A stretch of 52,888 bases of DNA from NCBI GenBank assembly GCA_025359265.1, contig JANYHB010000040.1:1-52888 (forward strand). The letters are read 5' to 3'. Positions 8,252 through 15,871 of this stretch are shown piece by piece. Made by a program: the position numbers and the translations under genes. The notes under the pieces are model-generated. The model was not told where the DNA came from. It saw only the letters and a list, made by a program, of their open reading frames with translations, and searched no databases. This DNA is from Hyphomicrobiales bacterium (GTDB taxonomy: Bacteria > Pseudomonadota > Alphaproteobacteria > Rhizobiales > Aestuariivirgaceae). Numbering within the stretch: the stretch's first letter is position 1; each line of letters starts with the position of its first letter.

Positions 8252-9584
8252 GATGTGAGCCTCTCAAAAATGTGTTGATTGACTCGGCGGCGCGCCTACC
8301 GTCATCCACTGCGGCAACTGTCAACGCCTTGTTTCCAGCAACGCAATCGCCACCGGCCCAAATTTTCGGTCGTGATGTGCGCTTGCCTTCATCAACTTTG
8401 ATGCGCCCGTCTTCCAGTGCCAAGGCCCCGGCTGTCATATCCACAAAAGTCTGGCCGATGGCTTTGAATACCACATCGGCGGCAAGCTCATAGGTTTTTC
8501 CCGTGCCCACAAGTTTTTTACCTTTCATCACGGTGCCTTCGATTTTCAGGCCAATGGCATGGCCGTCTTTGGTGATGAGTTTTTTCGGCATCACCCATTC
8601 GCAAATCGCCACGCCATGGCTCAGCGCCAATTCCTGCTCATATGCGGAAGCCCGCATGTGTTCGCGGCCACGCCGATATAGAATTGAAACTTCCTCAGCG
8701 CCCAAAAGTTTGGATTGAAGGGCAATATCGATGGCCGTCATGCCGCCGCCGATAACCACTACGCGCCGCCCTACTTTAAGTTTGGATAAATCCTTAGATT
8801 GCCGAAGTGCGGCAATTTTATATACGGCATCTTCAACACCCTTGGAGTTCTCATGCTTAAGGCCCAGTTCATTCACGCCTGCATAACCTACACCCAGAAA
8901 CACCGCGTCATAATCTTTCTCAAGCTGCTCCAACGTCAAGCCTTTGCCCAAGGCCTTGTCATGCTCAATCGTGATACCGCCGATGGCCAGAACAAAATCC
9001 ACTTCCCTCTGTGCAAAGTCATCCACTGTTTTATAGGCGGCAATGCCAAATTCATTTAATCCGCCCGCTTTCTTCTGCGCCTCAAACATCGTTATGTCAT
9101 GGCCGTGCATGGCCAGCCGGTGGGCGCAAGCAAGTCCCGCTGGGCCAGCACCAACCACGGCAACTTTTTTGCCCGAAAACTTGCCGCGCCCGTAAGGGTG
9201 CTCATCCGCCATCGCCGCGTCGGTGGCATAGCGCTGCAGCAGGCCAATCTTCACCGGCTTGCCTTCCGCATGTTCCCGCACACACGCTTCTTCACACAGC
9301 GTTTCAGTGGGGCAAACGCGCGCGCACATGCCGCCCAGAATATTCTGATCAAAAATAGTTTTCGCCGCTGACTTTGGGTGGCCCGTCTGAATCTCCCGTA
9401 TAAATAACGGAATGTCGATGGAGGTAGGGCAAGCCTTCATACATGGCGGATCGAAACAGAAATAGCACCGGTCACTTTCCACAAACGCTTCATGGGCGTT
9501 TAACGGTGCGTGCAGATTAGCAAAATTCGCCTCAAGCTGCGCCTTGCTTAGTCTTTTAGCCTGAATGTCAGGAGCCTGCGCCAT
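8244..9584 (-). CDS. preT: NAD-dependent dihydropyrimidine dehydrogenase subunit PreT
   Basis: The NAD(P)H- and FAD-binding subunit that feeds electrons to PreA; it is related to the small subunit of glutamate synthase. The N-terminal domain (to about residue 125) has the cluster motifs CYFCFDPPCMKACPT and CARVCPTETLCEEAC. Then come the FAD loop VVGAGPAGLACAHRL and the NAD loop VVVIGGGMTAIDIAL. IWAGGDCVAGN near the C-terminus contacts FAD. At 446 residues it is the right length. AGAGGTG sits at the ribosome-site distance from the ATG. It is the first gene of the preT-preA operon, divergent from the sugar-acid dehydratase. Confidence 0.94.
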   Translation of the reverse strand: MAQAPDIQAKRLSKAQLEANFANLHAPLNAHEAFVESDRCYFCFDPPCMKACPTSIDIPLFIREIQTGHPKSAAKTIFDQNILGGMCARVCPTETLCEEACVREHAEGKPVKIGLLQRYATDAAMADEHPYGRGKFSGKKVAVVGAGPAGLACAHRLAMHGHDITMFEAQKKAGGLNEFGIAAYKTVDDFAQREVDFVLAIGGITIEHDKALGKGLTLEQLEKDYDAVFLGVGYAGVNELGLKHENSKGVEDAVYKIAALRQSKDLSKLKVGRRVVVIGGGMTAIDIALQSKLLGAEEVSILYRRGREHMRASAYEQELALSHGVAICEWVMPKKLITKDGHAIGLKIEGTVMKGKKLVGTGKTYELAADVVFKAIGQTFVDMTAGALALEDGRIKVDEGKRTSRPKIWAGGDCVAGNKALTVAAVDDGRRAAESINTFLRGSHHG

Positions 9585-9677
9585 GCGTCACCTCTAAAAC
9601 CAGGGTTGAAACGCTAACCCAGTTTGTCCATTTGGTCAAATTTCTGCTTTAGCTGGACGTGCGCCACGAGCTTGGTT

Positions 9678-9690
9678 ATTGTCATACAAT
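9678..9690 (+). promoter_or_regulatory. GntR-type operator candidate upstream of the dehydratase operon
   Basis: ATTGTCATACAAT is an inverted repeat of five-base arms around a three-base centre and fits the T-N-GT-N3-AC-N-A pattern of GntR-family regulators, which often control sugar-acid catabolism. It ends 20 bases before the dehydratase start. No GntR gene is in the window, so the regulator is inferred. Confidence 0.45.
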
Positions 9691-9710
9691 TATTTTGAGG
9701 CTGATTGAAC

Positions 9711-11510
9711 ATGAGCACTGCACCCGGTAAATTCAAACTACGTTCGCAATACTGGTTCGATAATCCGGACAACGCAGACATGACGGCACTCTATCTGGAG
9801 CGCTATCTCAATTACGGCTTTACCTTGGGTGAGTTGCAGGGCGGCAAGCCCATCATCGGCATCGCCCAAACGGGTAGCGATCTTAGTCCGTGCAACCGCG
9901 TGCACATCGAGTTGGTCAAACGTGTGCGTGACGGCATTATTGCTGCAGGGGGTGTGCCATTGGAATTCCCAATTCATCCCATTCAAGAAACCGGCAAGCG
10001 CCCCACTGCCTCCCTAGACCGAAATCTCGCTTATCTCTCACTTGTAGAAGTGCTCTACGGCTATCCGCTAGACGGCGTGGTGCTCACAGTGGGCTGCGAC
10101 AAAACCACGCCTGCCTGCCTGATGGCGGCGGCTACTGTCGACATTCCGGCAATCGCTCTTTCTTCCGGCCCAATGTTGAACGGTGACTACAAAGGCCAAC
10201 GCACCGGCTCCGGCACCATCGTCTGGATGGCGCGCGAAAAATACGCGAAGGGAGAAATCAACTACAAGGAATTCATTGATCTCGTTGCCACTTCGGCACC
10301 CTCAACGGGCTATTGCAATACCATGGGTACTGCAACCACGATGAATTCGCTGACAGAAGCGCTTGGAATGTGCTTGCCCGGCAATGCAGCCATACCGGCA
10401 CCCTACCGTGAGCGCGGCCAAATGGCTTTTGAAACCGGCAAGCGCATTGTTGAAATGGTGGCGGAGGATTTAACGCCATCAAAAATCATGACGCGCGAGT
10501 CATTCGAGAACGCCATCGCCGTCAACACCGCTATTGGCGGCTCCACCAATGCGCCCAACCACTTGAACGGCATTGCAGCTCTTCTCGACATCAAGCTCGA
10601 GGTGAAAGACTGGGAAAAGCACGGTCACGATTTGCCTTTGTTGGTGAACATGCAGCCCGCGGGCGAATATCTGGGGGAAGACTATCACCGCGCTGGCGGT
10701 GTTCCTGCTGTTGTGGCTGAGTTGATGAGTGCGGGAAAAATTCACGAGAAGGCCCGCACCGTTAATGGCAAGAGCATTGGCGAAAATTGCAACGGCAAGT
10801 TTTCATGGAACCGCAAGGTCATCCGCGAATATAATGACCCCATAAAGAAAAACGCTGGCTTTAAAATGCTGCATGGCAACTTGTTTGACTCTGCGATCAT
10901 GAAAACGTCGGTGATCTCTGAAGAGTTTCGAAAGCGTTATCTTTCGAACCCGAAGGACCTTAACGCTTTTGAAGCTAAAGCGATCGTTTTTGATGGGCCG
11001 GAAGATTACCACGCCAATATCGACAATCCGAAATTGGCCGTTGATGAAAATACCATCCTCTTCATCCGCGGCGTTGGCCCACTGGGCTATCCAGGTGCCG
11101 CAGAAGTTGTGAACATGCGTGCACCCACATATCTATTGGAAAAGGGCATCCGTTCGCTGCCCTGCGTGGGCGATGGCAGACAATCTGGCACGTCAGGTTC
11201 GCCGTCAATTCTCAACGCCTCACCCGAAGCCGCAGCCGGCGGCGGTTTGGCTATCTTGAAAAACGGTGACATGGTACGCATCGACCTTAACAACGGCGAT
11301 TGCAACATGTTGATCAGCACCGAGGAAATTGCCAAGCGCCGCGTCGAACTTGAAAAGAGCGGCGGTTTTAAAATTCCGCCTTCACAAACGCCATGGCAAG
11401 AAATCTATCGCAACACCACGGAACAGCTGGCGCAAGGCATGATCATTAAAGGTTCAACAAAATTTCAGCGCGTGGCTAAAACCATGGGCATTCCACGGGA
11501 TAATCACTGA
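9711..11510 (+). CDS. IlvD/Edd family sugar-acid dehydratase, XylD-like
   Basis: A 599-residue Fe-S dehydratase that removes water from an aldonic acid to give the 2-keto-3-deoxy acid. [20 protein letters not shown] and [15 protein letters not shown] match the D-xylonate dehydratase type (Caulobacter XylD) far better than dihydroxy-acid dehydratase IlvD. Three Cys expected to hold the cluster are in [17 protein letters not shown] and [30 protein letters not shown] is the conserved substrate-side block. The ATG is preferred over a TTG six bases earlier; GAGG lies ten bases upstream. With dgoK/dgoA in the same window, galactonate, fuconate or arabonate are as possible as xylonate. The stop overlaps the epimerase start by one base. 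Confidence 0.88.
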   Translation: MSTAPGKFKLRSQYWFDNPDNADMTALYLERYLNYGFTLGELQGGKPIIGIAQTGSDLSPCNRVHIELVKRVRDGIIAAGGVPLEFPIHPIQETGKRPTASLDRNLAYLSLVEVLYGYPLDGVVLTVGCDKTTPACLMAAATVDIPAIALSSGPMLNGDYKGQRTGSGTIVWMAREKYAKGEINYKEFIDLVATSAPSTGYCNTMGTATTMNSLTEALGMCLPGNAAIPAPYRERGQMAFETGKRIVEMVAEDLTPSKIMTRESFENAIAVNTAIGGSTNAPNHLNGIAALLDIKLEVKDWEKHGHDLPLLVNMQPAGEYLGEDYHRAGGVPAVVAELMSAGKIHEKARTVNGKSIGENCNGKFSWNRKVIREYNDPIKKNAGFKMLHGNLFDSAIMKTSVISEEFRKRYLSNPKDLNAFEAKAIVFDGPEDYHANIDNPKLAVDENTILFIRGVGPLGYPGAAEVVNMRAPTYLLEKGIRSLPCVGDGRQSGTSGSPSILNASPEAAAGGGLAILKNGDMVRIDLNNGDCNMLISTEEIAKRRVELEKSGGFKIPPSQTPWQEIYRNTTEQLAQGMIIKGSTKFQRVAKTMGIPRDNH

Positions 11511-12439
11511 TGCACATTATTAAATCCACGGCCCTCAAAGCCACCTTTTCTGATTACGGCGCAAGGCTTTTGGGCCTTGAGGTTGATGGGCTTGATGTGG
11601 TTTTCGGCACAACTTTGAAAGAACAGCACGAGGCGTGGGATCATTCCGCTGGCGTTACCTGCGGTCGGCACGCGGGGCGCATTTCTGGGGCACAATTCAC
11701 GCTGGATGGTGAGATCCACAAACTCACACCAAACCGGGACGGTTTTCAACTTCACGGCGGGCCCGTAGGTTTCGGCAGCAAAATTTGGAATGCAAAAAAG
11801 CAGGGCAGCGAAATTGCATTTACGCTTATCAGCCCAGATGGCGATCAAGGCTTCCCCGGGCAACTTCAAACCACCGCGGTTTATGGTGTCACGGGCAACG
11901 TGATGTGGGCTGAGCTCACCGCTACAACGTCAAAACCCACCGTCATCAACCTCACCAACCACGCCTACTGGAATTTGCAAGGACCAAGCGCTGGCAAGGA
12001 TGCTGCCTTCGAACAAGAAATCCAAATGAATGCGTCGCGCTATCTGCTCACCGACAAAGACTTGTTGCCCAACGGCGAGATGCCAACTGTAACAGGTACA
12101 GAATTTGATTTCCGCAAACTGCGGCCAGTAAGGCAGCCCTATGACCATTGTTTTGTTCTGGATGGGAAACGCGGTGCGTTAAAACAGTGCCTCACCATGC
12201 GCGATCCAAAATCCAGCCGTTGCATGGAAGTGTGGACGACCGAATGCGCCATCCAGTTTTATACCGCCATTCATTGGAATGAAAAACTGCCCGGCAAGGG
12301 CGCCCCGCTGCAGCAACACCAAGCCATCGCCATTGAGCCGCAAAATGTGCCGGATGCGCCCAATCATCCCGCTTTTCCTTCGTCAGTCCTTCGCCCGGAA
12401 CGCGCTTATCGCAACCGCATTGAATGGCGGTTCTATTAA
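11510..12439 (+). CDS. Aldose 1-epimerase (galactose mutarotase-like)
   Basis: The enzyme interconverts alpha and beta anomers of aldoses, supplying the anomer used by a sugar dehydrogenase. The galactose-mutarotase fold is recognised by QLHGGPVGFGSKIW and NLTNHAYWNLQG, which carry the two active-site His, and by the base Glu in IAIEPQNVPDAPNHP. Length 309 is slightly short but complete. The ATG shares its A with the last base of the dehydratase TGA, so the two are translationally coupled and likely serve the same sugar. No signal peptide is visible, so it is cytoplasmic. Confidence 0.9.
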   Translation: MHIIKSTALKATFSDYGARLLGLEVDGLDVVFGTTLKEQHEAWDHSAGVTCGRHAGRISGAQFTLDGEIHKLTPNRDGFQLHGGPVGFGSKIWNAKKQGSEIAFTLISPDGDQGFPGQLQTTAVYGVTGNVMWAELTATTSKPTVINLTNHAYWNLQGPSAGKDAAFEQEIQMNASRYLLTDKDLLPNGEMPTVTGTEFDFRKLRPVRQPYDHCFVLDGKRGALKQCLTMRDPKSSRCMEVWTTECAIQFYTAIHWNEKLPGKGAPLQQHQAIAIEPQNVPDAPNHPAFPSSVLRPERAYRNRIEWRFY

Positions 12440-12460
12440 CGCGCTTTATCCACCAAGGGG

Positions 12461-12775
12461 TTATTGCGCCTCAAGCGCAGGTTCAAACGGCCCGGGCGAT
12501 AACTCTTTATTCCTGGTATCAACGATTTCCATGTAGAGCATGGCGCTGCTCTTTCGTGCGAGAACTTCTGGCGAAATAAAACTCATCGCCGTGTTGGGTT
12601 TCGCGCGGTGAATTAATTCGCTTACAATATCTTCCAACGCCACATTATCGTGTGGATGAAGTTTTTGAATAGCAATCGCCTCTTGATAAACGTCAAGAAT
12701 TTCACTCTTTGAATGCGCTTGTGAAACTGAAGTGTCTATACTGTTTAGCATGTGCTGGCTGAGAATGATTTGCAT
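12461..12775 (-). CDS. Small protein of unknown function downstream of an RHH gene
   Basis: An acidic, mostly helical-looking 104-residue protein that I cannot assign to a family. It begins MQIILSQHMLNSID and contains HSKSEILDVYQEAIAIQKL and ALEDIVSELIHRAKP. The start is fixed by a strong AAGGAGAC seven bases upstream; a longer in-frame start at 12850 would cross a repeat-rich control region. There is no signal peptide or membrane segment. It lies downstream of a ribbon-helix-helix gene on the same strand with about 150 bases between, and the gap holds phased ACAATC repeats. A regulator-target or toxin-antitoxin-like relation is possible but not shown. Confidence 0.6.
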   Translation of the reverse strand: MQIILSQHMLNSIDTSVSQAHSKSEILDVYQEAIAIQKLHPHDNVALEDIVSELIHRAKPNTAMSFISPEVLARKSSAMLYMEIVDTRNKELSPGPFEPALEAQ

Positions 12776-12791
12776 TTTGCGTCTCCTTGAT

Positions 12792-12827
12792 GATTGTACA
12801 ATCGCACAATCTAGGGGTTTGACAATC
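12792..12827. promoter_or_regulatory. Phased ACAATC repeats and GATTGTACAATC palindrome
   Basis: A perfect 12-base palindrome (12792-12803) is followed by further ACAATC copies. The three same-strand copies begin at 12798, 12806 and 12822, which are multiples of eight bases apart. On the minus strand TTGTCA (12826-12821) lies 17 bases before ATTGTA, a possible promoter for the 104-residue gene that would be covered by a bound repressor. Tandem half-sites on one helical phase are typical of ribbon-helix-helix operators, and such a gene is next door. Confidence 0.5.
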
Positions 12828-12927
12828 CGCAGTGAGCTGGTTGCATGCATAGCCGCACCTTATGGCAAAAGGTGACACTGGCGTTCATAGGGCAGAGTGA
12901 GTAAAGGCCTCACATACGGCTTTGTGA

Positions 12928-13143
12928 TCAGCCTTCTTTAGGCCCAGTTACGACGCCGAAAGTCTCAGAGGCGCTGCCTTGCTGTGCCAAATTGAAGCCC
13001 TCTGCCGCTAAGCCTCGTCGCAAAATTTCTCGCACCGCAGCCGTGCGGCTTGGCATGCGCTTTAGAAAGCGCCAGTTTTCAATTGCGGTAAGCTCTTCAT
13101 CATCAAGCATAATTTGTAAACGAACAAATCTATCGCGTGCCAT
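12928..13143 (-). CDS. Ribbon-helix-helix DNA-binding protein (CopG/Arc-like)
   Basis: A 71-residue protein whose first 48 residues fit the ribbon-helix-helix fold: a basic strand MARDRFVRLQIML, helix one DDEELTAIENWRFLKRM, a turn, and helix two SRTAAVREILRRGLAAEG. The strand residues would insert into the major groove as a dimer. The tail (residues 50-71) is polar and probably flexible. A perfect inverted repeat, GTTACA/TGTAAC, lies 16 bases before its start and is a candidate autoregulatory site. Partners of such proteins are often toxins or small downstream genes; here the downstream gene is the 104-residue orphan. Confidence 0.72.
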   Translation of the reverse strand: MARDRFVRLQIMLDDEELTAIENWRFLKRMPSRTAAVREILRRGLAAEGFNLAQQGSASETFGVVTGPKEG

Positions 13144-13158
13144 TTTATGCTTTCATTG

Positions 13159-13176
13159 GTTACATAAAATTGTAAC
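13159..13176. promoter_or_regulatory. Inverted repeat upstream of the RHH gene
   Basis: GTTACA and TGTAAC are perfect six-base arms around an AT-only six-base centre, 16 bases before the ribbon-helix-helix start codon. The position suits an autorepression site. It differs in sequence from the ACAATC array further downstream. Confidence 0.45.
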
Positions 13177-13356
13177 AGGGGTGATATGCTCTAAGTACTC
13201 TTTAGAGATTAACTCACATCTATAGCATAATGAGTAAAATAACAAGTCCTACGGGATTTTTTGGGAACTTCCACCACTCTCTAGCGTTAAAACCCTGTTG
13301 ATTTTCCACCGTTTGGGTGGAGATTGTTTGGGCGAAGATTGGCAGGAGATTGATAA

Positions 13357-13827
13357 ATGTCGGCAGTTGAAGTTTCTCAAACACTCTCCCCAATTGTGTA
13401 TCGCTACTCCCGGAGAAATTTAGCGGCCTATTGCTTCGACGTGTTATCAACCGGCGCAGGGCTCAGCTTCACGGGTGCTCTGTTGACCGATTTTGTCTAT
13501 TCAAAATCCCCAGACATGCAGTGGACCAATTTTTCAGCTTGGCTTCTGTTTTTTGGAATGGTGTTTGCAACCGCCGCAGGCTTCTTTGGAATTATTTCGT
13601 TGATCATTGAAAGGCCACGCAGGATTTCGGCTCTGGCGTGGCTATATGTTCTGATTGTTTTATGTATTTACGTTCTGGCGTTTTTTAATAACTTAGTGCA
13701 CTCGCGCGATGCCTGGGCGTCTGTCGTATCCACAGGGTTGAGCCTTTCCGCTGCAACTTTTTGCTTTGTTATTCTGGCCGCTATTTTTCGTGCCAGCGCG
13801 TCAACTGTTTATCGCGTGAGGGATTAG
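13357..13827 (+). CDS. DUF2231-type membrane protein
   Basis: A 156-residue protein with four hydrophobic segments. The first two (GAGLSFTGALLTDFVY, then TNFSAWLLFFGMVFATAAGFFG) carry the alternation typical of the DUF2231 family, including the LLTD-x-Y and FSAWLL signatures. The other two are ALAWLYVLIVLCIYVLAF and SLSAATFCFVILAAIF. AGGAG lies eight bases before the ATG. It is three bases upstream of the sorbosone-dehydrogenase-like gene; the pair also occurs in other alphaproteobacteria to my knowledge, and a haem- or quinone-linked electron path has been suggested for the family. The molecular role is unknown. Confidence 0.7.
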   Translation: MSAVEVSQTLSPIVYRYSRRNLAAYCFDVLSTGAGLSFTGALLTDFVYSKSPDMQWTNFSAWLLFFGMVFATAAGFFGIISLIIERPRRISALAWLYVLIVLCIYVLAFFNNLVHSRDAWASVVSTGLSLSAATFCFVILAAIFRASASTVYRVRD

Positions 13828-13830
13828 TAC

Positions 13831-15153
13831 ATGAATTTTTCATTCAACCGGCTTCTTGGCACTGTAGCGGTGAGCGCGTTTCTTGGTTTGGCAAATGTGA
13901 TGGCAAATTCCGCCACTTTTGACAAATCCAGCCAGATTGGTGCCGATCCAATTTTGCCTGAGCCTAATGCCTATCTCGTTCCACCCATGCATGTGGCTAA
14001 GGCCGTGGGGTGGAAAGAAGGCGAAACCCCAACGGTGCCGGCAGGTTATAAAATTGCAGCGATTGCCCAAGGTCTGGAGCATCCACGGCAGCCTTACCTA
14101 TTGCCAAATGGCGACATGCTGGTGGTGGAATCCAACGGCCCTGGGCTTGAACCCGTGGAAAGGCCCAAAGACCTGATTATGGGCTGGGTTCAAAAATTTG
14201 CTGGAGCAGGCGCCAAATCTGCCAACCGCATTACGCTTTTGCATGATTCAACGGCTTCGGGCACCTATGATCAAAAGTCAGTTTTCCTTGGAGGTCTTTA
14301 TTCTCCGTTCGGCGTGGTTCTCGTGGGCAGTGACCTCTATGTCGCTAACACCGACGCGATCGTCAAATTCCATTACAATACAGGTGATCTGAAAATTACC
14401 GGCCCCGGCGAAAAGCTGACGGACCTTCCCGGCGGACCTATTGATCATCATTGGACCAAAAGCCTCACCGCAAGTCCAGATGGTTCTAAGCTCTACGTTG
14501 GCGTGGGTTCAAACAGTAATGTGATGGAAAATGGCACTGGCGTCGAATTAGACCGTGCTGCCGTGTGGGAAGTCGACCGCGCGACCGGAGCCCACCGAAT
14601 TTACGGCAGTGGTCTGCGCAACCCAAATGGCTTGACGTTTTATCCCGGCGGAAACACGTTGTGGGTTGTGGTGAATGAGCGTGATGAGCTGGGCCCAGAC
14701 CTCGTTCCCGATTATCTGACGTCGGTGAAGGATGGGGGTTTTTATGGCTGGCCTTATAGTTACTATGGTCAACACCTAGATCCACGCGTCAACCCCCAAA
14801 GGCCCGATTTGGTGGCTAAAGCAATTCCGCCGGATTATGCGCTTTCATCACATGTGGCACCGCTTGGATTGGCCTTCAACACCAGTTCTTCATTGGGTGA
14901 GGAATATCTGAATGGCGCCTTTATTGGCGAACATGGCAGCTGGGACCGGGCGGAATTTAACGGTTATGAGGTGGTCTATGTTCCCTTTGTCAATGCCAAA
15001 CCCACCGGCAAAGCGGCACCCTTTGTAACAGACTTTCTAAACGCCAATGGCGAAACCCGTGGTCGACCCGTGGGTGTGGCGCTCGATAAACAAGGAGCCT
15101 TGATCGTTGCCGATGACTTGGGCAACACGGTTTGGCGCATCACCAAACAATGA
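13831..15153 (+). CDS. PQQ-dependent sugar dehydrogenase family protein (sorbosone dehydrogenase-like)
   Basis: A 440-residue exported beta-propeller of the soluble glucose/sorbosone dehydrogenase family, which oxidises sugars in the periplasm with PQQ. The signal peptide (to about residue 25) is LLGTVAVSAFLGLANVMA. Propeller motifs include GLEHPRQPYLLPNGDMLVVE, SLTASPDGSKLYVGVGS with its Ca/PQQ-side residues, SGLRNPNGLTFYPGG, AFIGEHGSWDR and RPVGVALDKQGALIVADD. No cytochrome c motif is visible, so electrons must leave through a partner. The DUF2231 protein encoded three bases upstream is the obvious candidate. The actual sugar is unknown. Confidence 0.87.
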   Translation: MNFSFNRLLGTVAVSAFLGLANVMANSATFDKSSQIGADPILPEPNAYLVPPMHVAKAVGWKEGETPTVPAGYKIAAIAQGLEHPRQPYLLPNGDMLVVESNGPGLEPVERPKDLIMGWVQKFAGAGAKSANRITLLHDSTASGTYDQKSVFLGGLYSPFGVVLVGSDLYVANTDAIVKFHYNTGDLKITGPGEKLTDLPGGPIDHHWTKSLTASPDGSKLYVGVGSNSNVMENGTGVELDRAAVWEVDRATGAHRIYGSGLRNPNGLTFYPGGNTLWVVVNERDELGPDLVPDYLTSVKDGGFYGWPYSYYGQHLDPRVNPQRPDLVAKAIPPDYALSSHVAPLGLAFNTSSSLGEEYLNGAFIGEHGSWDRAEFNGYEVVYVPFVNAKPTGKAAPFVTDFLNANGETRGRPVGVALDKQGALIVADDLGNTVWRITKQ

Positions 15154-15244
15154 TATTCCGCAGCAAATTCAATGCTGAAGGGTGAAAATTGACATTTAAT
15201 TCAGCCAAACTTTAATTGTTGGGAACAATGGCCAATGCGGCGCG

Positions 15245-15260
15245 TTAATTAAAAGTTAAC
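15245..15260 (+). promoter_or_regulatory. CtrA-type box with an upstream sigma-70-like promoter
   Basis: TTAATTAAAAGTTAAC fits the full CtrA consensus TTAA-N7-TTAAC, and it is the core of a wider inverted repeat (GCGTTAA/TTAACGC, 15242-15262). A TTGACA at 15189-15194 lies 17 bases before TTAATT, a possible promoter. The box is about 90 bases before the start of the small secreted protein gene, so cell-cycle control of that gene is plausible. Confidence 0.5.
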
Positions 15261-15349
15261 GCTTAAAAATGCTTAACAAATCCTTTATGCTGACTAAGAT
15301 CGCGGCGCGGTTAAGAGGTCTACAAATTATACAAACAAGGAGATTTGAT

Positions 15350-15649
15350 ATGAAGTCAATTTTAAACATTTCGCTGGCCTTGACGCTGGCAACCACGAGC
15401 ATCATTGCTGCTGCACCCACCGCAATGGCCGGAACCAGGCACCATCACGAAGAAAATGGCGGCTGCGTTTCTAAAGAAGAGGTTGGCGGTATCGTGGTTT
15501 TAGGTCTGTTGTTGGGTGCTGTCACGGGTGGCGTAGGTAGCGCAGTTGCTTATGGCGCGGCTTACGCGGTGGGTGGTGCCGCCATTGGTGGCGGTGCTGG
15601 CGCAGTTCTCGGTGTTGCGGTCCATGAAGGACATCACCACTGTTATTAG
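15350..15649 (+). CDS. Small exported Gly/Ala-rich protein with His-rich ends
   Basis: A 99-residue protein of no family I can name. The signal peptide is MKSILNISLALTLATTS through TAMA. After it comes GTRHHHEENGGC, then a Gly/Ala/Val membrane-like stretch with G-x3-G spacing (glycine-zipper pattern) over about 45 residues, and the end HEGHHHCY. The clustered His and two Cys suggest metal binding at the envelope, which is inference. AAGGAG lies seven bases before this ATG. An in-frame ATG at 15269 would put 27 extra residues before the signal peptide and is not supported by a ribosome site. Confidence 0.72.
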   Translation: MKSILNISLALTLATTSIIAAAPTAMAGTRHHHEENGGCVSKEEVGGIVVLGLLLGAVTGGVGSAVAYGAAYAVGGAAIGGGAGAVLGVAVHEGHHHCY

Positions 15650-15670
15650 AATTTCTTGGATCGGAAGCTG

Positions 15671-15697
15671 AGGGGAAGCGTAAATAACGCTTCCCCT
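15671..15697 (+). terminator. Hairpin after the small exported protein gene
   Basis: AGGGGAAGCG pairs perfectly with CGCTTCCCCT across a seven-base AT loop. Only two or three T residues follow, so termination may be weak or the hairpin may stabilise the transcript end. Confidence 0.6.
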
Positions 15698-15871
15698 TAG
15701 GTTGTAAGTATAAGCGTAGAATTTGCGTTCCACCGTTAACGGGAATGAGCGCTAAATCTCTGTGTAAGAAGTAAGAAGTAAGACAAAATTTAAGCATTGC
15801 AGTATTTTTCTTATGGCTCTTCTTCTCCGAAAGCCGCAATCACCAGCCAATTGCTTGCCAAGAAATTGCAT

